Source of the DNA: Emydura subglobosa
Lineage: Eukaryota > Chordata > Testudines > Chelidae
Assembly: GCA_007922225.1 (NCBI GenBank)
Contig: ML680037.1
Location: forward strand, 5,603,947 to 5,667,946
Direction: 5' to 3'
Length of the DNA: 64,000 bases
Within the stretch, counting starts at the first letter, position 1. Each line of letters starts with the position of its first letter. A model generated the notes under the pieces. That model did no database searches, was not told the DNA's origin, and was given only the letters and a program-made list of their open reading frames with translations. The translations under genes and the position numbers were made by a program. This document shows positions 13,791-25,101 of the stretch, one piece after another.

Positions 13791-14424
13791 TGTAATGGGT
13801 GTATAACCCTACACAAATGAAGAAGGGGTTGAAGTGGCCTGAGAGTCCAGTTGACCTAATGGGCTGCACTTGGACACATGTTAGGCACACTTGGTGAACA
13901 AATCCAGCTAGGGAGGGGCTGGGTCTTCATAAAGAAAGGAGTAAAGGGCTGCCCAGCGAGGGGACCCAGGTGAGAGGTAGCTGGGAACGTTTGCTCTTGG
14001 GCTGAGGGAAGTCCGGTAGACTGAGTCCTGTGCTGGAACCCTGACTGGAGATAGTGACTGATCAGGGTCTACAGCCTGCCTGAAACCCTTACTAGAGGGC
14101 AAGTATGATAGTGCCTGGGGTGGTGGGAGTGAAACCCAGAAACTATGTTGGATGGTTTGAAGTTGAGGCTAGCCTTCAAAGAAGGCTACCATCTGAGCCC
14201 AGCGGGCTGAAGCTTTACTTGATTTGCTATTTTCTCTGGACTTTAAATAAAGGACTTTGAGGCCCTGCAAAGGGTTGGACTCTGTTACCTGACTTGGCCA
14301 GAGGGCCCAGTCACACCAACAACTGAAACAGGCCAAAGAGGGCACAGAGGAAACGAAGGCATAGCTGTCCTAACACCACACACAGCCACCAGGGGGCAGG
14401 GCGTGACCACAACTCTGCCCCACA
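13791..14424 (+). mobile_element. LTR-like element (about 630 bp)
   Basis: The stretch is GC-richer than its surroundings, opens TGTAATGGGTGTATAACCC and closes with CTCTGCCCCACA, giving TG...CA ends. A canonical AATAAA lies at 14246-14251, followed by a G-rich block, in the order expected of an LTR on the plus strand. The opening and closing blocks resemble LTR families I recall from turtle genomes. I found no matching target duplication beside these ends (TATCC on the left, CCAAT on the right), so the boundaries may be off or the copy may have been rearranged. Confidence 0.5.
14246..14251 (+). terminator. PolyA signal in LTR-like element
   Basis: AATAAA lies in the right-hand third of the 13791-14424 element, which supports its reading as a plus-strand LTR. 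Confidence 0.35.
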
Positions 14425-14589
14425 CCAATGTTTGAGCAAAAGCAAATGCAAAAATACAAAATGAAAGAGAACCAAATGCAAAGGAAGATTTGGAACCTAA
14501 CCATCCTGCTCACTCAGTCAGTCTCACAGCATCCTTTCCCAGTAAAATGGATTGCAAAACGCTACTGCTTCAGGAGAACTAGCTGGTTT

Positions 14590-14683
14590 CTTCCTCCGTA
14601 CCAACTGCTATACTGCTATACTATAGTGTACAACTACTGCTATACTACTGGCTGCTCTCTTCCTCCTTTCCAACTGCTATACT
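14590..14683. repeat. Short tandem duplication, 69-bp period
   Basis: Two 25-bp blocks starting CTTCCTCC and ending CCAACTGCTATACT (14590-14614 and 14659-14683) are 69 bp apart and differ at two positions. The sequence between them repeats CTGCTATACTA-type units, so this is a local tandem expansion. Confidence 0.7.
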
Positions 14684-17344
14684 ACAATAGATGACGGGGG
14701 AGGGGGCGCACGAGAAAACTTTCCTTTTATTTTTCTATGTGAGCAACTGCTGTAATTGCCACAGGGAAGTCATGATTTCATGAATGAGAGGGATGTGGTA
14801 CACAGAGAATCTCTGTTTGAAAAGTGGTCCCACTATGAAAAACCATGGGAACTATTGCCCCAAGGAAACCAGAATGCAGTCTTCCCCTAATTGTGTATCT
14901 GTTCGTGCCACATGGCCTTGAAATAATCACTGAAAACAATAAAACTTCTAATTATATAGGACTAAACTGTTCTAGCAGTTCCATGGGAGAGATCTCAAAT
15001 AAGTACCTTTTAAAACACAGAGTTATCTTGGCTACAGACAGGCAGTAATGCTAGGGATCCTTACAAGAACTGTGTGAAAGGTTCATAAACAACTCTGGTC
15101 CCACCTGAAGTCTCCTCAGCTCAGGTTACACTTGTGCTAAAACGTTTCTTAAATATTTGTTTTCTAATTGAAGTTCATTTTCAAAGTCACTGCTCTGATG
15201 CCATAATTATTTCATTTAATTAATTATTTCATTAAGAGCCAGAGGATCATCAAAATGTAAAATTTAGACAAATATGGATGGAGCCCAAGGATTACTTCTC
15301 AGGTTAAACAAAACTGAGCAGCATTAAAGGTTCAGTTAATACAGTGACATTGTAATAACAACGTCCCTCGATTCCATTCTGGGCCAAACACACCCTGATG
15401 TAAGCAGCTTCAACTTCACTCAAGTTAACAGAGTTAAAGTTGCTTATAGCAAGGCTGAGTTCACTCTTTTGTTTCTTAGCGCAGATGATAGAGGCTCCAG
15501 TTCAAATTCAGTGAAAATGCTACTTATGGTTCTGTTTGTATAGATAAGTTTTCTTTAGATGAAGAACCACCCTGGCTGTCACAGCCTTTTTCCCACAACA
15601 GCCATTTCAGAATGGGATAATGAGACATGGGTCTCATGGGCTGTCTGCTGGCACATATTTACCAGGAAACAAAAGCATAACAGATTTGATACAAGCACTC
15701 TTTTTCCCTTATACCTTTAAAGGCTAGATACAGTTTTATACTCATTTTATTAAACACTTCAATAAATTATGCAACACTACATACAGCCAGCCCTGTTAAC
15801 AGAATTTTCTTTCTTAACATTTCCTTCGCTTATCCAAATACAGGTATAATTCACAAAAACGGTGTGTGGCAGGTACAATGTCAACTTAATGGTTCTCATG
15901 ATGGTACTTAAATCCAAAGCACTCCCACTTTCTACATTTCTTTTAAACATCAAAGAGAAAAAATGTATTTTCAGTAAAGTATTCCCTCAAATTCTGCATT
16001 TTTAAAAAACTTGACACATTTGTGATAATTAACTGCAAAAATGGTATTGCACTTGAATGTTAAATTATTTCCTAAACGTGATTTCATTTTTTAACTGATG
16101 AAAGTTATAGTAATGAAAAACCAGTTTGGACAAAACCTGGTATGGGGATGAAAAGAGAAGAATTTCTATTGTTTAGTTAAAATATGAATCATGTTTAATC
16201 AACAATTTGCCACTTACTGTAGATGCCAAACTGGACTTCGCTATATTTTTTCTTGAAACATACTCTTTATATTGGTTTATTCCTCAGTACAAAAAGGCGA
16301 AACAAAATCAGAAGAATGTCCAATATTAAACTTCTTCAGACACACAATAGTAAATACCAACAGGTGTACTAGCGCAAACTTTCTTTAATGAACAGTACAT
16401 ATATAAGTAACAATCAGGTATCAACTTGTGTTGCCTGATATTATGTTAGATAGCCTCATCATTGATTTCTTGCTAATAAGAACCAGGATATTGGTGTTTA
16501 ACCTTGAGACCAGAGAAGAATACACAGTATAAATGTCATTCAGTGGTCTCATCAGTTCTCTGTTCTTTTTATCCAACTTGCATTACTACAAGGCCAGTGA
16601 TATCGATATATTGGTAACATATTATAAACTGGGCTCAAAGCACCATCTATTATTAAGCTTGCTTGAACTTACTATTGCAAGTCCCTGTTTTCAGTTGCTT
16701 ATAACTTTGCTAAATTTTAAGTTGAAATTTTCTGAGTGCTTACCTCAGGCTGAATTTTTGGGAGAAATGGTTCAGCCATTTCTGAGAATGAGATTAGGGA
16801 AAAATACATTATTTTGCAATGTTAAAATTCTGGTGAACTTTTCTTTGAGAAACATGAGCGCCCCCGTGCTTTGAAGCAGTGACATGAAATTTGCTGAGGG
16901 GCAGCCTGTGTGTCAGGGATATGTCTTTTATTGTTCTTGCAAAAATCCACCCAAATTTGGCCAAGTAATAAGCCATGAGAAAAAAACAACAAAAAACAAA
17001 AACCAATTTGCACATGCTCATTAGAAACTTTAAACAGCTAAAAACTCTGACAATTCCAACTTCACAGAACGCGCTCCATCGCCTCACAGCTCCTAGTGCT
17101 GACTAGGCTGTTCATGCGGCATCCCAGCACAGCGACGGAGGATGCTTCAATCCAGGGACACACGGAAAAAGCCAGCCTTTCCCTGTAATTGCTGCTCTGG
17201 GCCAGGTGCTGGGCACTGGTGCTGAGAACAGGCACCCATCTCTCCTGAATTCTCCTGTTGGCACCCAGGCAGAAGCCACCTGACTCAAATGCAGAGGTGA
17301 AAGGACCCTATTTATCTTAGATAGTTATATGGCCCTCATTACTG
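14684..17344. other. AT-rich non-coding DNA
   Basis: No gene was recognised. The 113-codon frame at 16533-16874 has no domain I know and overlaps equally long frames on the other strand, so it is probably chance. The region 15360-15460 has the look of an old fold-back repeat. Confidence 0.6.
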
Positions 17345-17553
17345 TAGTATAAAAGTGCCTCAATGTCTTTCATGTATTTATCCTCACAACATGTGAGGTA
17401 GGGAAGTGCTATTATTCCCATTTTACAGATGGAAAACCGAGGCAGAGAGAGACTGTGACTTGCTCACAGGTGGTTTGTGGCAGAGCAGGAAATTCAAGTC
17501 AGGACTCAAGTCCCAGGCTAGTGCCCTACCCACTGGGCAATGCTTCCTCTTTT
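17345..17553 (-). repeat. MIR-like CORE-SINE, minus strand
   Basis: The plus strand carries TCCTCACAACATGTGAGGTA, CCCATTTTACAGATGG and a CTCACAGGTGG...GGCAGAGC...CAGGACTCAAG series ending near GCAATGCTTCCTCT. In reverse complement these blocks are the core and tail of MIR-type SINEs: tRNA-derived head, gggttcaattcc-like B box, CTGCCACA, a CCTCNGTTTCC-like block, ATCTGTAAAATGGG and a TGTTGTGAGGATAAAT-like tail. The copy is about 200 bp and nearly complete. MIR elements spread using L2 enzymes in early amniotes. Confidence 0.8.
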
Positions 17554-18267
17554 AACCTGAGGAGGTAAGAATTAGAGGTGAGGGGGAGAAAAACTGATGG
17601 AGTTGTGGGATGGGGTGGGGACTGGGTGCCAGCAGCATTGGGAACTAGGACTGATTGGGCAAAGAGACGGACTGGGACCAGGGAGTGGGGAGCAGAGATT
17701 GTGACTGGCAAGGCAAGGAGATGTTATAATTACTAAAACCTCAAAATAGTTTTTAAAATGAAAGATCATGCAAGTTTTTTCAGTTGAAATATTCTCTTTT
17801 AAAATATTAGATTCATTCTAAACCTCAAAGAGGGTAGAGAAAACACAACATACACACCACCAAAGACTAAAACTGTGGGAGGATTTTTGTGGGGTGAAGA
17901 AATCTATTTCTTTAGTTCCTTAAAAACCGTTATAAAGTAATATATTTATGTCATAATAAATTTAGAGGTCAGCCTGGCTCGGCCGTGACTGCATCATATG
18001 CTTTCAGGCTGGGGTCTTAAGTTCAGTTACTACACTCATTCCTCCTGGGAGTGGCATCACCTCATAATGCTGTAGAGTAGCCCGATCACTGACTAACTCA
18101 AAGTGATGTTGGCATAGTTTGGAGGGAGACCTCATGGCCACAGTGTAAAACCTTTGAGAATGACATGAGGCATAAGAAGAAGGGGAGCATTTGAGGATAC
18201 TCACCTAAATACACACACACTAGTTAGACAAAAAGGAATTCTTTCCATCAGTAGAGTGTTAAGAGAA
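17554..18267. other. Non-coding DNA
   Basis: Between two MIR-like SINEs. Short GC-richer frames at 17526-17769 read on the minus strand without any domain. No repeat boundary seen. Confidence 0.55.
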
Positions 18268-18640
18268 AGGATGGTCCAGTGATTACGGAACTAGTCTAGG
18301 ACTTGGCAGACCTGGATTCAGGTCCCTGCTCTACCATAAATTTCCTTTGTGGCCAGGGGCATGTCACTGTGGTCAAGATTTTCAAAGGTACTTAGGCCTG
18401 TAAACATGCAGGTAGGTACCTAGTTAGGCAGCTTTTGAAAACCTAGGTGCTTTTGAAAATTCCATTAGGTGCCTATTTCCAGCTTTAAGCACCTATTTTT
18501 GAAAATCTAGCTCTCTGCGCCTGAATTCCCATCTGTAAAACAGGGATAATAGCACACCCCTATCCCACAGGGGTGTTGTGAGGGTAAACGCATTAAAGAT
18601 TATGAGGCACTCAGATACTACAGCGGGTACTTTTATGGTC
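18268..18640 (+). repeat. MIR-like CORE-SINE, split by an insertion
   Basis: The head (GGATGGTCCAGTGATTACGG...GACCTGGATTCAGGTCCCTG, with CTCTACCA) and the tail (CCCATCTGTAAAACAGGGAT, GGGGTGTTGTGAGGGTAAA, ATTATGAGGCACTCAGATAC) are those of a plus-strand MIR-type SINE. Between GGGGCATGTCACT and CTCTCTGCGCCTGAATTCCC lies an unrelated block of about 140 bp, described separately. Without it the element would be about 230 bp, the usual size. Another copy at 53003-53430 is interrupted at the same internal position. Confidence 0.78.
18372..18512. mobile_element. Hairpin (fold-back) element inside the SINE
   Basis: AGATTTTCAAAGGTA (18376-18390) and TATTTTTGAAAATCT (18494-18508) form inverted ends that match at 13 of 15 positions. 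The interior repeats the words TTTTGAAAA and TTAGG/CCTA in both orientations, giving a self-complementary element of about 135-140 bp. Such TTTTGAAAATCT-ended fold-backs are frequent in turtle genomes as I recall them. No coding capacity. Confidence 0.65.
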
Positions 18641-18657
18641 CCTGACTAAGAGAGACA

Positions 18658-18894
18658 GGGTATGGCTACATTGCAATTAGACACCCACAGCTGGCCTGTG
18701 CCTGCTGACTTGGACTCACGGGATGGAGCTAAGGAGCTGTTTAATTGCAATGTAGATGATCCAGCTGCAGTCCAAGTTCTGGGGCCTTCCCATCTTGCAG
18801 GGTCCTAGAGCCCAGCCCAAGCCCAAACATCCACATTGCAAGTCCCATGAGCCTGAGTCAGCCATGGGTGTCTAATTGCAGTGCAGACATACCC
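18658..18894. mobile_element. Non-autonomous DNA element with 35-bp TIRs
   Basis: The left arm 18658-18692 (GGGTATGGCTACATTGCAAT...) and the right arm 18860-18894 (...CAGTGCAGACATACCC) are reverse complements at 30 of 35 positions. The total is 237 bp and no open frame spans it. Ends of the GGGTATGTCTACACT type are widespread in reptile fold-back repeats, probably mobilised in trans by a DNA transposase. Flanking target duplications could not be fixed. Confidence 0.75.
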
Positions 18895-20099
18895 ACGAGA
18901 GTTTCCAATAATAATAAATTAGGTTTGTATGACTTGAGCACAAGTGTATAGGCTTGAAACTGGACAGGATAAAAATCCGTCTTTCTTGATTATTAACCTT
19001 TATAAAATGTGTCATATCTATCATTTCATCCATTATTTTAGAAGTGGGTATGACTAAGTCCCAGATCAAAACACACCCTGATCTCTGAGAATAATTGAAA
19101 TCAAAACCTGGATCCAAATCTGGCAGCTGGTTTAAGCCTCTCTCTCAAAATAAACCTCCCTTTAAATCATTTAATGTTTTATTAGAGTTGTACTTGTACA
19201 GAACCTGAAAGAAAACAGTAAAGAATTTGCTGTGCTTCAACATGTGAAGAGGTTTTTTGCTCTGCTGCTCACCTAAATGTAAGACTGTGAAATCTCTCTA
19301 GTTTTATTACTGGCATTATTGTAAACAAAATACCATAGCCATTTTCTGAATTCTTTTATTTTGGAGTAAGCTAATAGCAAGCCAAAGTACATGAAGTCTA
19401 ATGTTGTGGTTAACTGATGGCTAGTTTTAATACTCTGAAAAATGACTCCATAAAAATTGCTTTTTGAAGCTTTAAGTTTATTATCTCACTGGATTCCAGA
19501 GCAAATGCATTCAGTTTGGCAATAAACCTGCCCTTGCTGCAAAAAACAAAAAAACAAAAAATCAAGGATCTGAGAGTCAAGCTGGGTCCTTTTGATTTAG
19601 TGTATCATTAACAGGTCAAGTTATAACTTAGTGATACCTTGCAATTCCATTTCCCTAAGTGAGCTTTTAAAAGCACAACTGGCTTTCTAATTCTAATGCA
19701 ATAAACAGTTCCATTGATGATGCCTAATCACAAATAGAATCCAACTAATTCTTTTTCAACTGTGTTGACTTTGCAGGACTAATGGGGTAGAAAGTAGTAA
19801 AAAACCCAACCCCTGATTTTTTTTTGGGGGGGGTGGGGAGGGTCACTAAAGGCTGCATACATGACTTGGAATATACACAGGGAACAGATCTGTGGAATTG
19901 GATTGCCATTGACACTTTTCAGAGTAGAACCACTATCACCATGAGTTTACTGTTATCTTTCGTTAGCCCAGTTGCCCATGCCACACTGGGTGCATTGGAA
20001 TTTTATTTTTATACCCATGTTTGCCAGATTAAGAGTACCCAACAGCTGTTACCATCTCACAAACCATATGAAATAAAATGGTAATCTCATGCCAGTTTC
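18895..20099. other. AT-rich non-coding DNA
   Basis: Nothing recognised. Low-complexity A-rich sequence lies near 19540-19563 and a T/G run near 19818-19833. Confidence 0.65.
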
Positions 20100-20107
20100 A
20101 GGTAGAC

Positions 20108-20429
20108 CAGTGGTTCCTAACCTGTGGCCCAGGGGTCAAAAGTGGCCCACCACTTCCCTCCTCCTAGCTGCAGAAGGTAGCTGCTGCAAGTGGAGCGTGT
20201 TGCCACGGGGCTACAAGCAGGCTCCTTGCTACAGCCAAGAGGACGGGAGATCAGCGCTCCCCTCCCTCTGGCTCCAGCAAGGACTCCTGCACCTAGGGAC
20301 CCAGACAGAGCACTTTGCTGTGCTCCCTGCTACATCAATACATTTTTTCTGAGTTGATAGACTGGTGGCCCTTCAGGGTTGTAAAAATGATATTTGTGGC
20401 CCTCGAGCCAAAAAGATTGGGAACCACTG
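20108..20429. mobile_element. hAT-type MITE, 322 bp, with 8-bp TSD
   Basis: The element begins CAGTGGTTCCTAACCT and ends with the complement of CAGTGGTTCCCAATCT, so the 16-bp inverted ends match at 14 positions. It is flanked by AGGTAGAC (20100-20107) and AGTTAGAC (20430-20437), an 8-bp target duplication with one mismatch. CAGTGGTTC ends and 8-bp duplications are the signature of hAT transposons. The 322-bp interior is GC-richer, has no transposase frame and would have needed an autonomous relative to move. This is the best bounded DNA transposon in the window. Confidence 0.88.
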
Positions 20430-20437
20430 AGTTAGAC

Positions 20438-21079
20438 AGTTGTCCGCATACAATAAACTCCATCAAAATGGACACTTCTTGGAACTCTTTAGGCAGCCCA
20501 AGCAGGGTGGCAGAGCGCTGAATTAATACACTATTTAACTCTATCACATACAGCTGTGTCCCTTTTGGGACAGGGTTGAAGTTTGCCTGCCCTGAATCTA
20601 TTCTGTGGCGAGAATAGAGAGTCTCTATTCCATAAACACTGACATTTATTTTTAAAAGAGAAACTGTAAAATCCTTCCTAAACATTTCAAACAAAATTAG
20701 GTTTCATTAACGTTGATGAACAAGCAGCTCTTCTCTGGCAAAGCTCCTCGCTCTCTTTAGTTAACTTATGAGGCATCTGATTGTTACTTAATTTTTTAAC
20801 ATTGGGACTTCAAGAATTTAAATGACGCAGTATTGCAGAAGACAATGGCCCAGAGAAGTAGCTGCTTAAGCACTAATCATTTGCATTTATGCCAGGCATC
20901 TTCCATCCTGCAGTCCTCGCACATATTTTACACATGCAAAATTCCATTCAAATTCAATGGCAGTTACACATACAGGACTGGGTTGAAACTATAGCTGAAA
21001 GACATGTCTTGTTACTCATATTCCTCTGCCTTTTAGGTAGCTGTAGAAGGGTCACTTTGCTTTGGCTCATGGTTGGTAT
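20438..21079. other. Non-coding DNA
   Basis: No gene or repeat recognised. A 119-codon minus-strand frame at 20335-20694 begins inside the hAT element and has no domain. Confidence 0.55.
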
Positions 21080-21850
21080 GCTGTAGCACTTTTCAACTGT
21101 GGTGCCCCATGTCAACAGCCACCCCAATTCTGTGCTAGCTTGAGGTTTCCCCCCTAATCAACCCTCCAGCCATGTTGTTTATAGCCCCATCCATTCTGAG
21201 GTAATAAAGAGACCAGTGACCTCATGCCTGGTCTTCAGTTTCACCCTGGACTCAACAGTCCTTGCTCGTTTGTGTCAGGAGGGGTTTACATCCCCTTTCT
21301 TGGAATGAAGGCGAGGAACCCAGGCACTCCTTCGCCTCTGGATCCAGCCTAGAAATCCTGTAGTAAGCAGCTAAGATATGCTTCCTCAGACTCACTGCTG
21401 CTCCTTTGGGCCCCTTCCTACCTTCATCTGCCTTCGGGCCCCTCTCAAAGCAGTGTTTCTCCTTGGCAGGTCCTGGCTCCTTGCACTGCTTCCTTCCAGT
21501 GGGCAGGCAGCGCAAAAGTCCTTCTCAGGCTCTCTGGCAGCAGCAGCAGCCCATTGACTGAGTGGCAGCCTTTTATCCCAGCTGCTGGTGGTCAAATAAT
21601 TAGCCATAGGTGGGCAAGTAGCAGCTCTCTCTCTTTTGGTGGCTGTAGCAGCAGAGGGTCTAACTACACTATTACATTATCTGACTGGGTATTTATCATG
21701 TGCATCACCTCAGACCTGTGGCATCTCTAGACCAGCAATTACCTTACTCTGCTCATCCTTCTCCATCTGTGCTTGCTGCCCCCTTTCCCAGGTCATCCTA
21801 CCAATAGGTCACCCAAACCTTCTTAGCAAGTCTACTGCATATTAGGTATT
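21080..21850 (-). mobile_element. Possible LTR fragment, GC-rich
   Basis: This GC-rich block stands out from AT-rich neighbours. On the minus strand it has a TATA-like GATAAAAGG (21569-21577) followed by a GC-rich leader-like stretch, which resembles the U3-R part of an LTR. I found no matching target duplication, no clear TG...CA pair and no minus-strand AATAAA (the AATAAA at 21203-21208 is on the plus strand). It may instead be another kind of repeat or a single-copy GC-rich patch. Confidence 0.3.
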
Positions 21851-22025
21851 CTGAGACACAAAGACCCACCAAACACAAGTAGCTTACTCCACTAGCTGGC
21901 CCGTACTACTCATATCTACCATGCTGCAACAAGAAATAAATTCAGAACTAGAAAAATCAGATTCCTATTCCCTTTAACAGCTGCACCATCAGTCACTAAC
22001 AATCCCAGACCAGAAACCAAACAGC

Positions 22026-22660
22026 AACAAATTCAAAATTTTGTTGATGAAAGTGAGGTCAAACAAAACTATCACCATCCATGACCTGATCTCAGCCTTT
22101 CAATTGCAGAACTCCATCAATCTTAGTTGCTCACCTCACACTGTAATGTCATTCAACTCTCCATGCACCAGAGATTGTCAAAGAAAGTTAAAAACAGGTT
22201 TTTTCATATCTTTACATCTCTCCTCAGATGCAAGAGAGATGCAATCCCTATGCCCTCCTGATGCCTTCGAAAGTTTCTGTAAGACTTGATGGAGCTAGTC
22301 TTCTGCTATGAGAAATTCCCAAACTCCAGGTAATGGGTGACTTCAATGTCCATGAAGACAACCTCTGCAGTAAACTGGGCTAGAATCTCATGTTCACCGC
22401 GAAAACTTTGGGTCTAGCCCTAGCAATCATAACAGTGATCCATGAATCTGGCCAGGCTACTAAGAAGCACCAACCATATGATCCTCCTGCCTGTGAAAAC
22501 TCACGGGCTGTCAGTTTCCAAAACTTCATGTCCTTCCCCCAGATGAACTGATGACTATTTCACATGTTGGCAACTATCAAGGAGTTGTTCTCCATCTGCC
22601 ATGAGATCTGCCCTATACGTAATACAGATCCCTCCCACTACACTTCTTGTTCTTAATCTA
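22026..22660 (+). mobile_element. Decayed L2-type LINE endonuclease domain
   Basis: In the plus frame the region reads as the apurinic-type endonuclease of an L2/CR1-group LINE. It runs from a start like the 'NARSL.NK...DLIS' block (here KVRSNKTITIHDLISA at about 22046) through the conserved GDFNVH at 22336-22353, whose Asp and Asn belong to the catalytic set, then LGLALAIITVIHESGQ and, near 22635, a weak counterpart of the closing SDH block. Stops and small indels break it, so it cannot make protein. No RT domain follows, so this is an internal fragment. L2 gave its 3' tail to the MIR SINEs seen elsewhere in the window. The family call rests on motif order and was not tested by a search. Confidence 0.72.
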
Positions 22661-23840
22661 GTGTGACGAGGAGTGTGCAGGTTATACTACTATATAATGA
22701 ATTAGAATTCACATACTCAGCATTTCCTGCAGCAAACGATCACAGTCTCTGACTCATAAGTGAAATCGGGGAGAGGAGACGGGGCAGAGTTCAGATTGGA
22801 TTTGGGACCTTACCTATGATTTTCCTGAATATCCAGAGCTTAACATTTTTAATATTTGCTTTAAAGGGCAATAGATTCTCAACCGTAACTCTATTATCAA
22901 AGGATTTTATTTTTTGCCTATGAATATAAAAAGGATTTCAGTCAGCACATTTTATTTCTGATTTCATATGTGGGTGGCAACAACCTCTCTTCATCAATAA
23001 AGGGCAGGGTTCACAGCCACATGTTTTATTTAAATGAGTCCTTGCTTTGTTACCTCTACATATACACCAGATGGAAGGAGAAAATTGGAAGCTGATTTCC
23101 CACATTATGCGCTTCAGGCCAAGAAGGAAGTTAGATACAGCGAAAGCTGCTGCTAACTGTTGTTCCCTTTCATTTTACATAACTTTCGACTGGTCATATT
23201 ATGAATGAATTACAAGGTATTTCATTCGTGATTGTCAATTTTATGCTAAGCAAATGTACATTATAATTAGTTAGATTATGCTTAGTCTCTCAGGTAGGGA
23301 ACCAATAAGGCCTTGAACATTTACATTATTAAACATATTAATTCTTGTAGAGAGTCTGCCATGAGGACTACTTTGCAGTCTTTTTTTCTCCGCAAGGAAT
23401 TTTGAACTGGGATGTATCCTTAGCAACATTTTTATGGAATATTGAGAAATAAAATCAGTGGTTTGGGATCAGGGTTGTAACCTTCACTACAGTGCAAAGG
23501 CATCCCAAGTTTTGCATCCTAAAGCAATCTGACAACCAAGAAGACTCAAGTAAAAGTTCAGATACAGTCTTTGGCTACCCAGTGCATGATCTTGCAATGC
23601 CTACTCACACAAGATGACCTTACTCATGTAAGCAGACCCAGCGAACTCACCAGCACTGCAAACTGTTTCAAAGCAGGGGAAGATGGAAGCAGCATGTCCT
23701 GCTCCTTTCAGTCTAGTGGTATTTCTTTGAACCCAACAGGAGTAACCACCACCATAACAAAAATCACATGTTTCAAGGGGAAAAAAAAAAAAAAAAAGCA
23801 GAAAAATCAAGTTAATCAGCATTCTGTGAGCACCACAACA
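22661..23840. other. AT-rich non-coding DNA
   Basis: No gene seen. An uninterrupted run of 17 A residues is at 23781-23797, just upstream of the CR1 end. Confidence 0.6.
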
Positions 23841-24560
23841 TAGACTCGTAGACTTCAAGGTCAGAAGAGACCATCATGATCACCTCGTCTAATCTCCTGC
23901 ACATTGCAGGCCACAGAACCTCACCCACCCACTCCTGTAATAGACCCCTAACCTCTGGCTGAGTTACTGAAGTCCTCAAATCCTGATTTAAAGATGTCAA
24001 GGTACAGAGAATCCACCATTTACACTAGTTTAAATCTGCAAGTGACCCATGCCCCATTCTGCAGAGGAAGAACCCCCAGAGTCTCTGCCAATCTGACCTG
24101 GGGGAAAATTCCTTCTCGACCCCAAACATGGTGATCAGTTAGAGCCTGAGCATGTGGGAAAGACCCACCAGGCAGATACCTGGGTAAGAATTCTCTGTAG
24201 TAACTTAGAGCCCTCCTCTATCTAGTGTCCCGTCTCCAGCTGGTGGGGATTTTTGCTACTGGCAGTTGCGATGAGCCACACGCCGTTGTAGGAAGCCCCA
24301 TCATACCAACCTCCTCATAAACCTATCAAGCTCAGTCTTGAAGCCAGTTAGGTTTTCTTGCCTCCACTGCTCCCCTTGCAGGCTGTTCCAGAACTTCACT
24401 CCTCTGATGGTTAGAAACCTTTGCCTAATTTCGAGCCTAAACTTGTTGATAGCCAGTTTATAGCCATTTGTTCTTGTGTCCACACTAGCGCTGAACTGAA
24501 GTAACTCCTCTCCCTCCCTGGTATTTATCCCTCTGATGTGTTTATACGGAGCACCCATAT
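23841..24560 (-). mobile_element. CR1 LINE, 3' fragment with end of RT ORF
   Basis: The plus strand starts TAGACTCGTAGACTTCAAGG, then GACCATCATGATCACCTCGT, then CTCCTGCACATTGCAGGCC, which is the reverse complement of a turtle-type CR1 3' end. Farther on, the minus strand at 24301-24558 keeps the tail of the reverse transcriptase ORF: a GVKFWNSL block (the usual HWN.LP block) followed by FKTELDRFM, the normal closing motif. The 5' end is truncated near 24560, as is typical of CR1, and the 3' end lacks a polyA tail, also typical. CR1 is the dominant LINE of birds, crocodilians and turtles. The copy is non-functional. Confidence 0.88.
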
Positions 24561-24998
24561 CTCAACAAACTTGCTTTCCTGTCAATTGAGCAATACTAGG
24601 TTGCTTTGGAATTTAGAATTCGTTACCGTACCTACAGCTGCACAGGGGAAAGTGCCAGGCAGACATCACACCAAAGCCCAGCCCAGCCAAAGGGCTTCAA
24701 TTTCCTTTAAGGAAGGAGGGCATGACTGTCAGAATTTCTGGATCTTTGGACAGACCTGCCCTGTTCTGCTTTAGGTACACAGTTGAATAACAGCTGTTGA
24801 GATGTAGTTAGATTTAAAACACACTTAGAGTGAAGCACACTGAACCATTTTTTGCCATCAAAATTAACCAACGCTCCCTGGGGGAACATTCTTCTAGGTT
24901 CCATCGGGAGATGGCCACTCTGGTATGTCTGTCCACTTCACAGCTGCTGTTCTCAATGCCTGGTTAATGCTGTGAGTCAAGAAGAGCTCTCTTCAATG

Positions 24999-25086
24999 CC
25001 TACTGAAATTAAAATTGTTAGTCTTTAAAGTGCTACAGAACTCAAGTTGTTTTTGCTGTATACAGACTAACACGGCTACCCCTCTG
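24999..25086. mobile_element. Short retroposed repeat with perfect 15-bp TSD
   Basis: An 88-bp insert is flanked by identical 15-bp copies of GAGCTCTCTTCAATG at 24984-24998 and 25087-25101. It holds TTGTTAGTCTTTAAAGTGCT and CAGACTAACACGGCTACC, words of a very common turtle repeat whose other end reads GGTAGCCGTGTTAGTCTG on the opposite strand. A long perfect duplication implies insertion by target-primed reverse transcription and a fairly young age. Only a truncated copy is present. I cannot name the family: it could be a SINE or an end of a Penelope-like element. Confidence 0.75.
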
Positions 25087-25101
25087 GAGCTCTCTTCAAT
25101 G

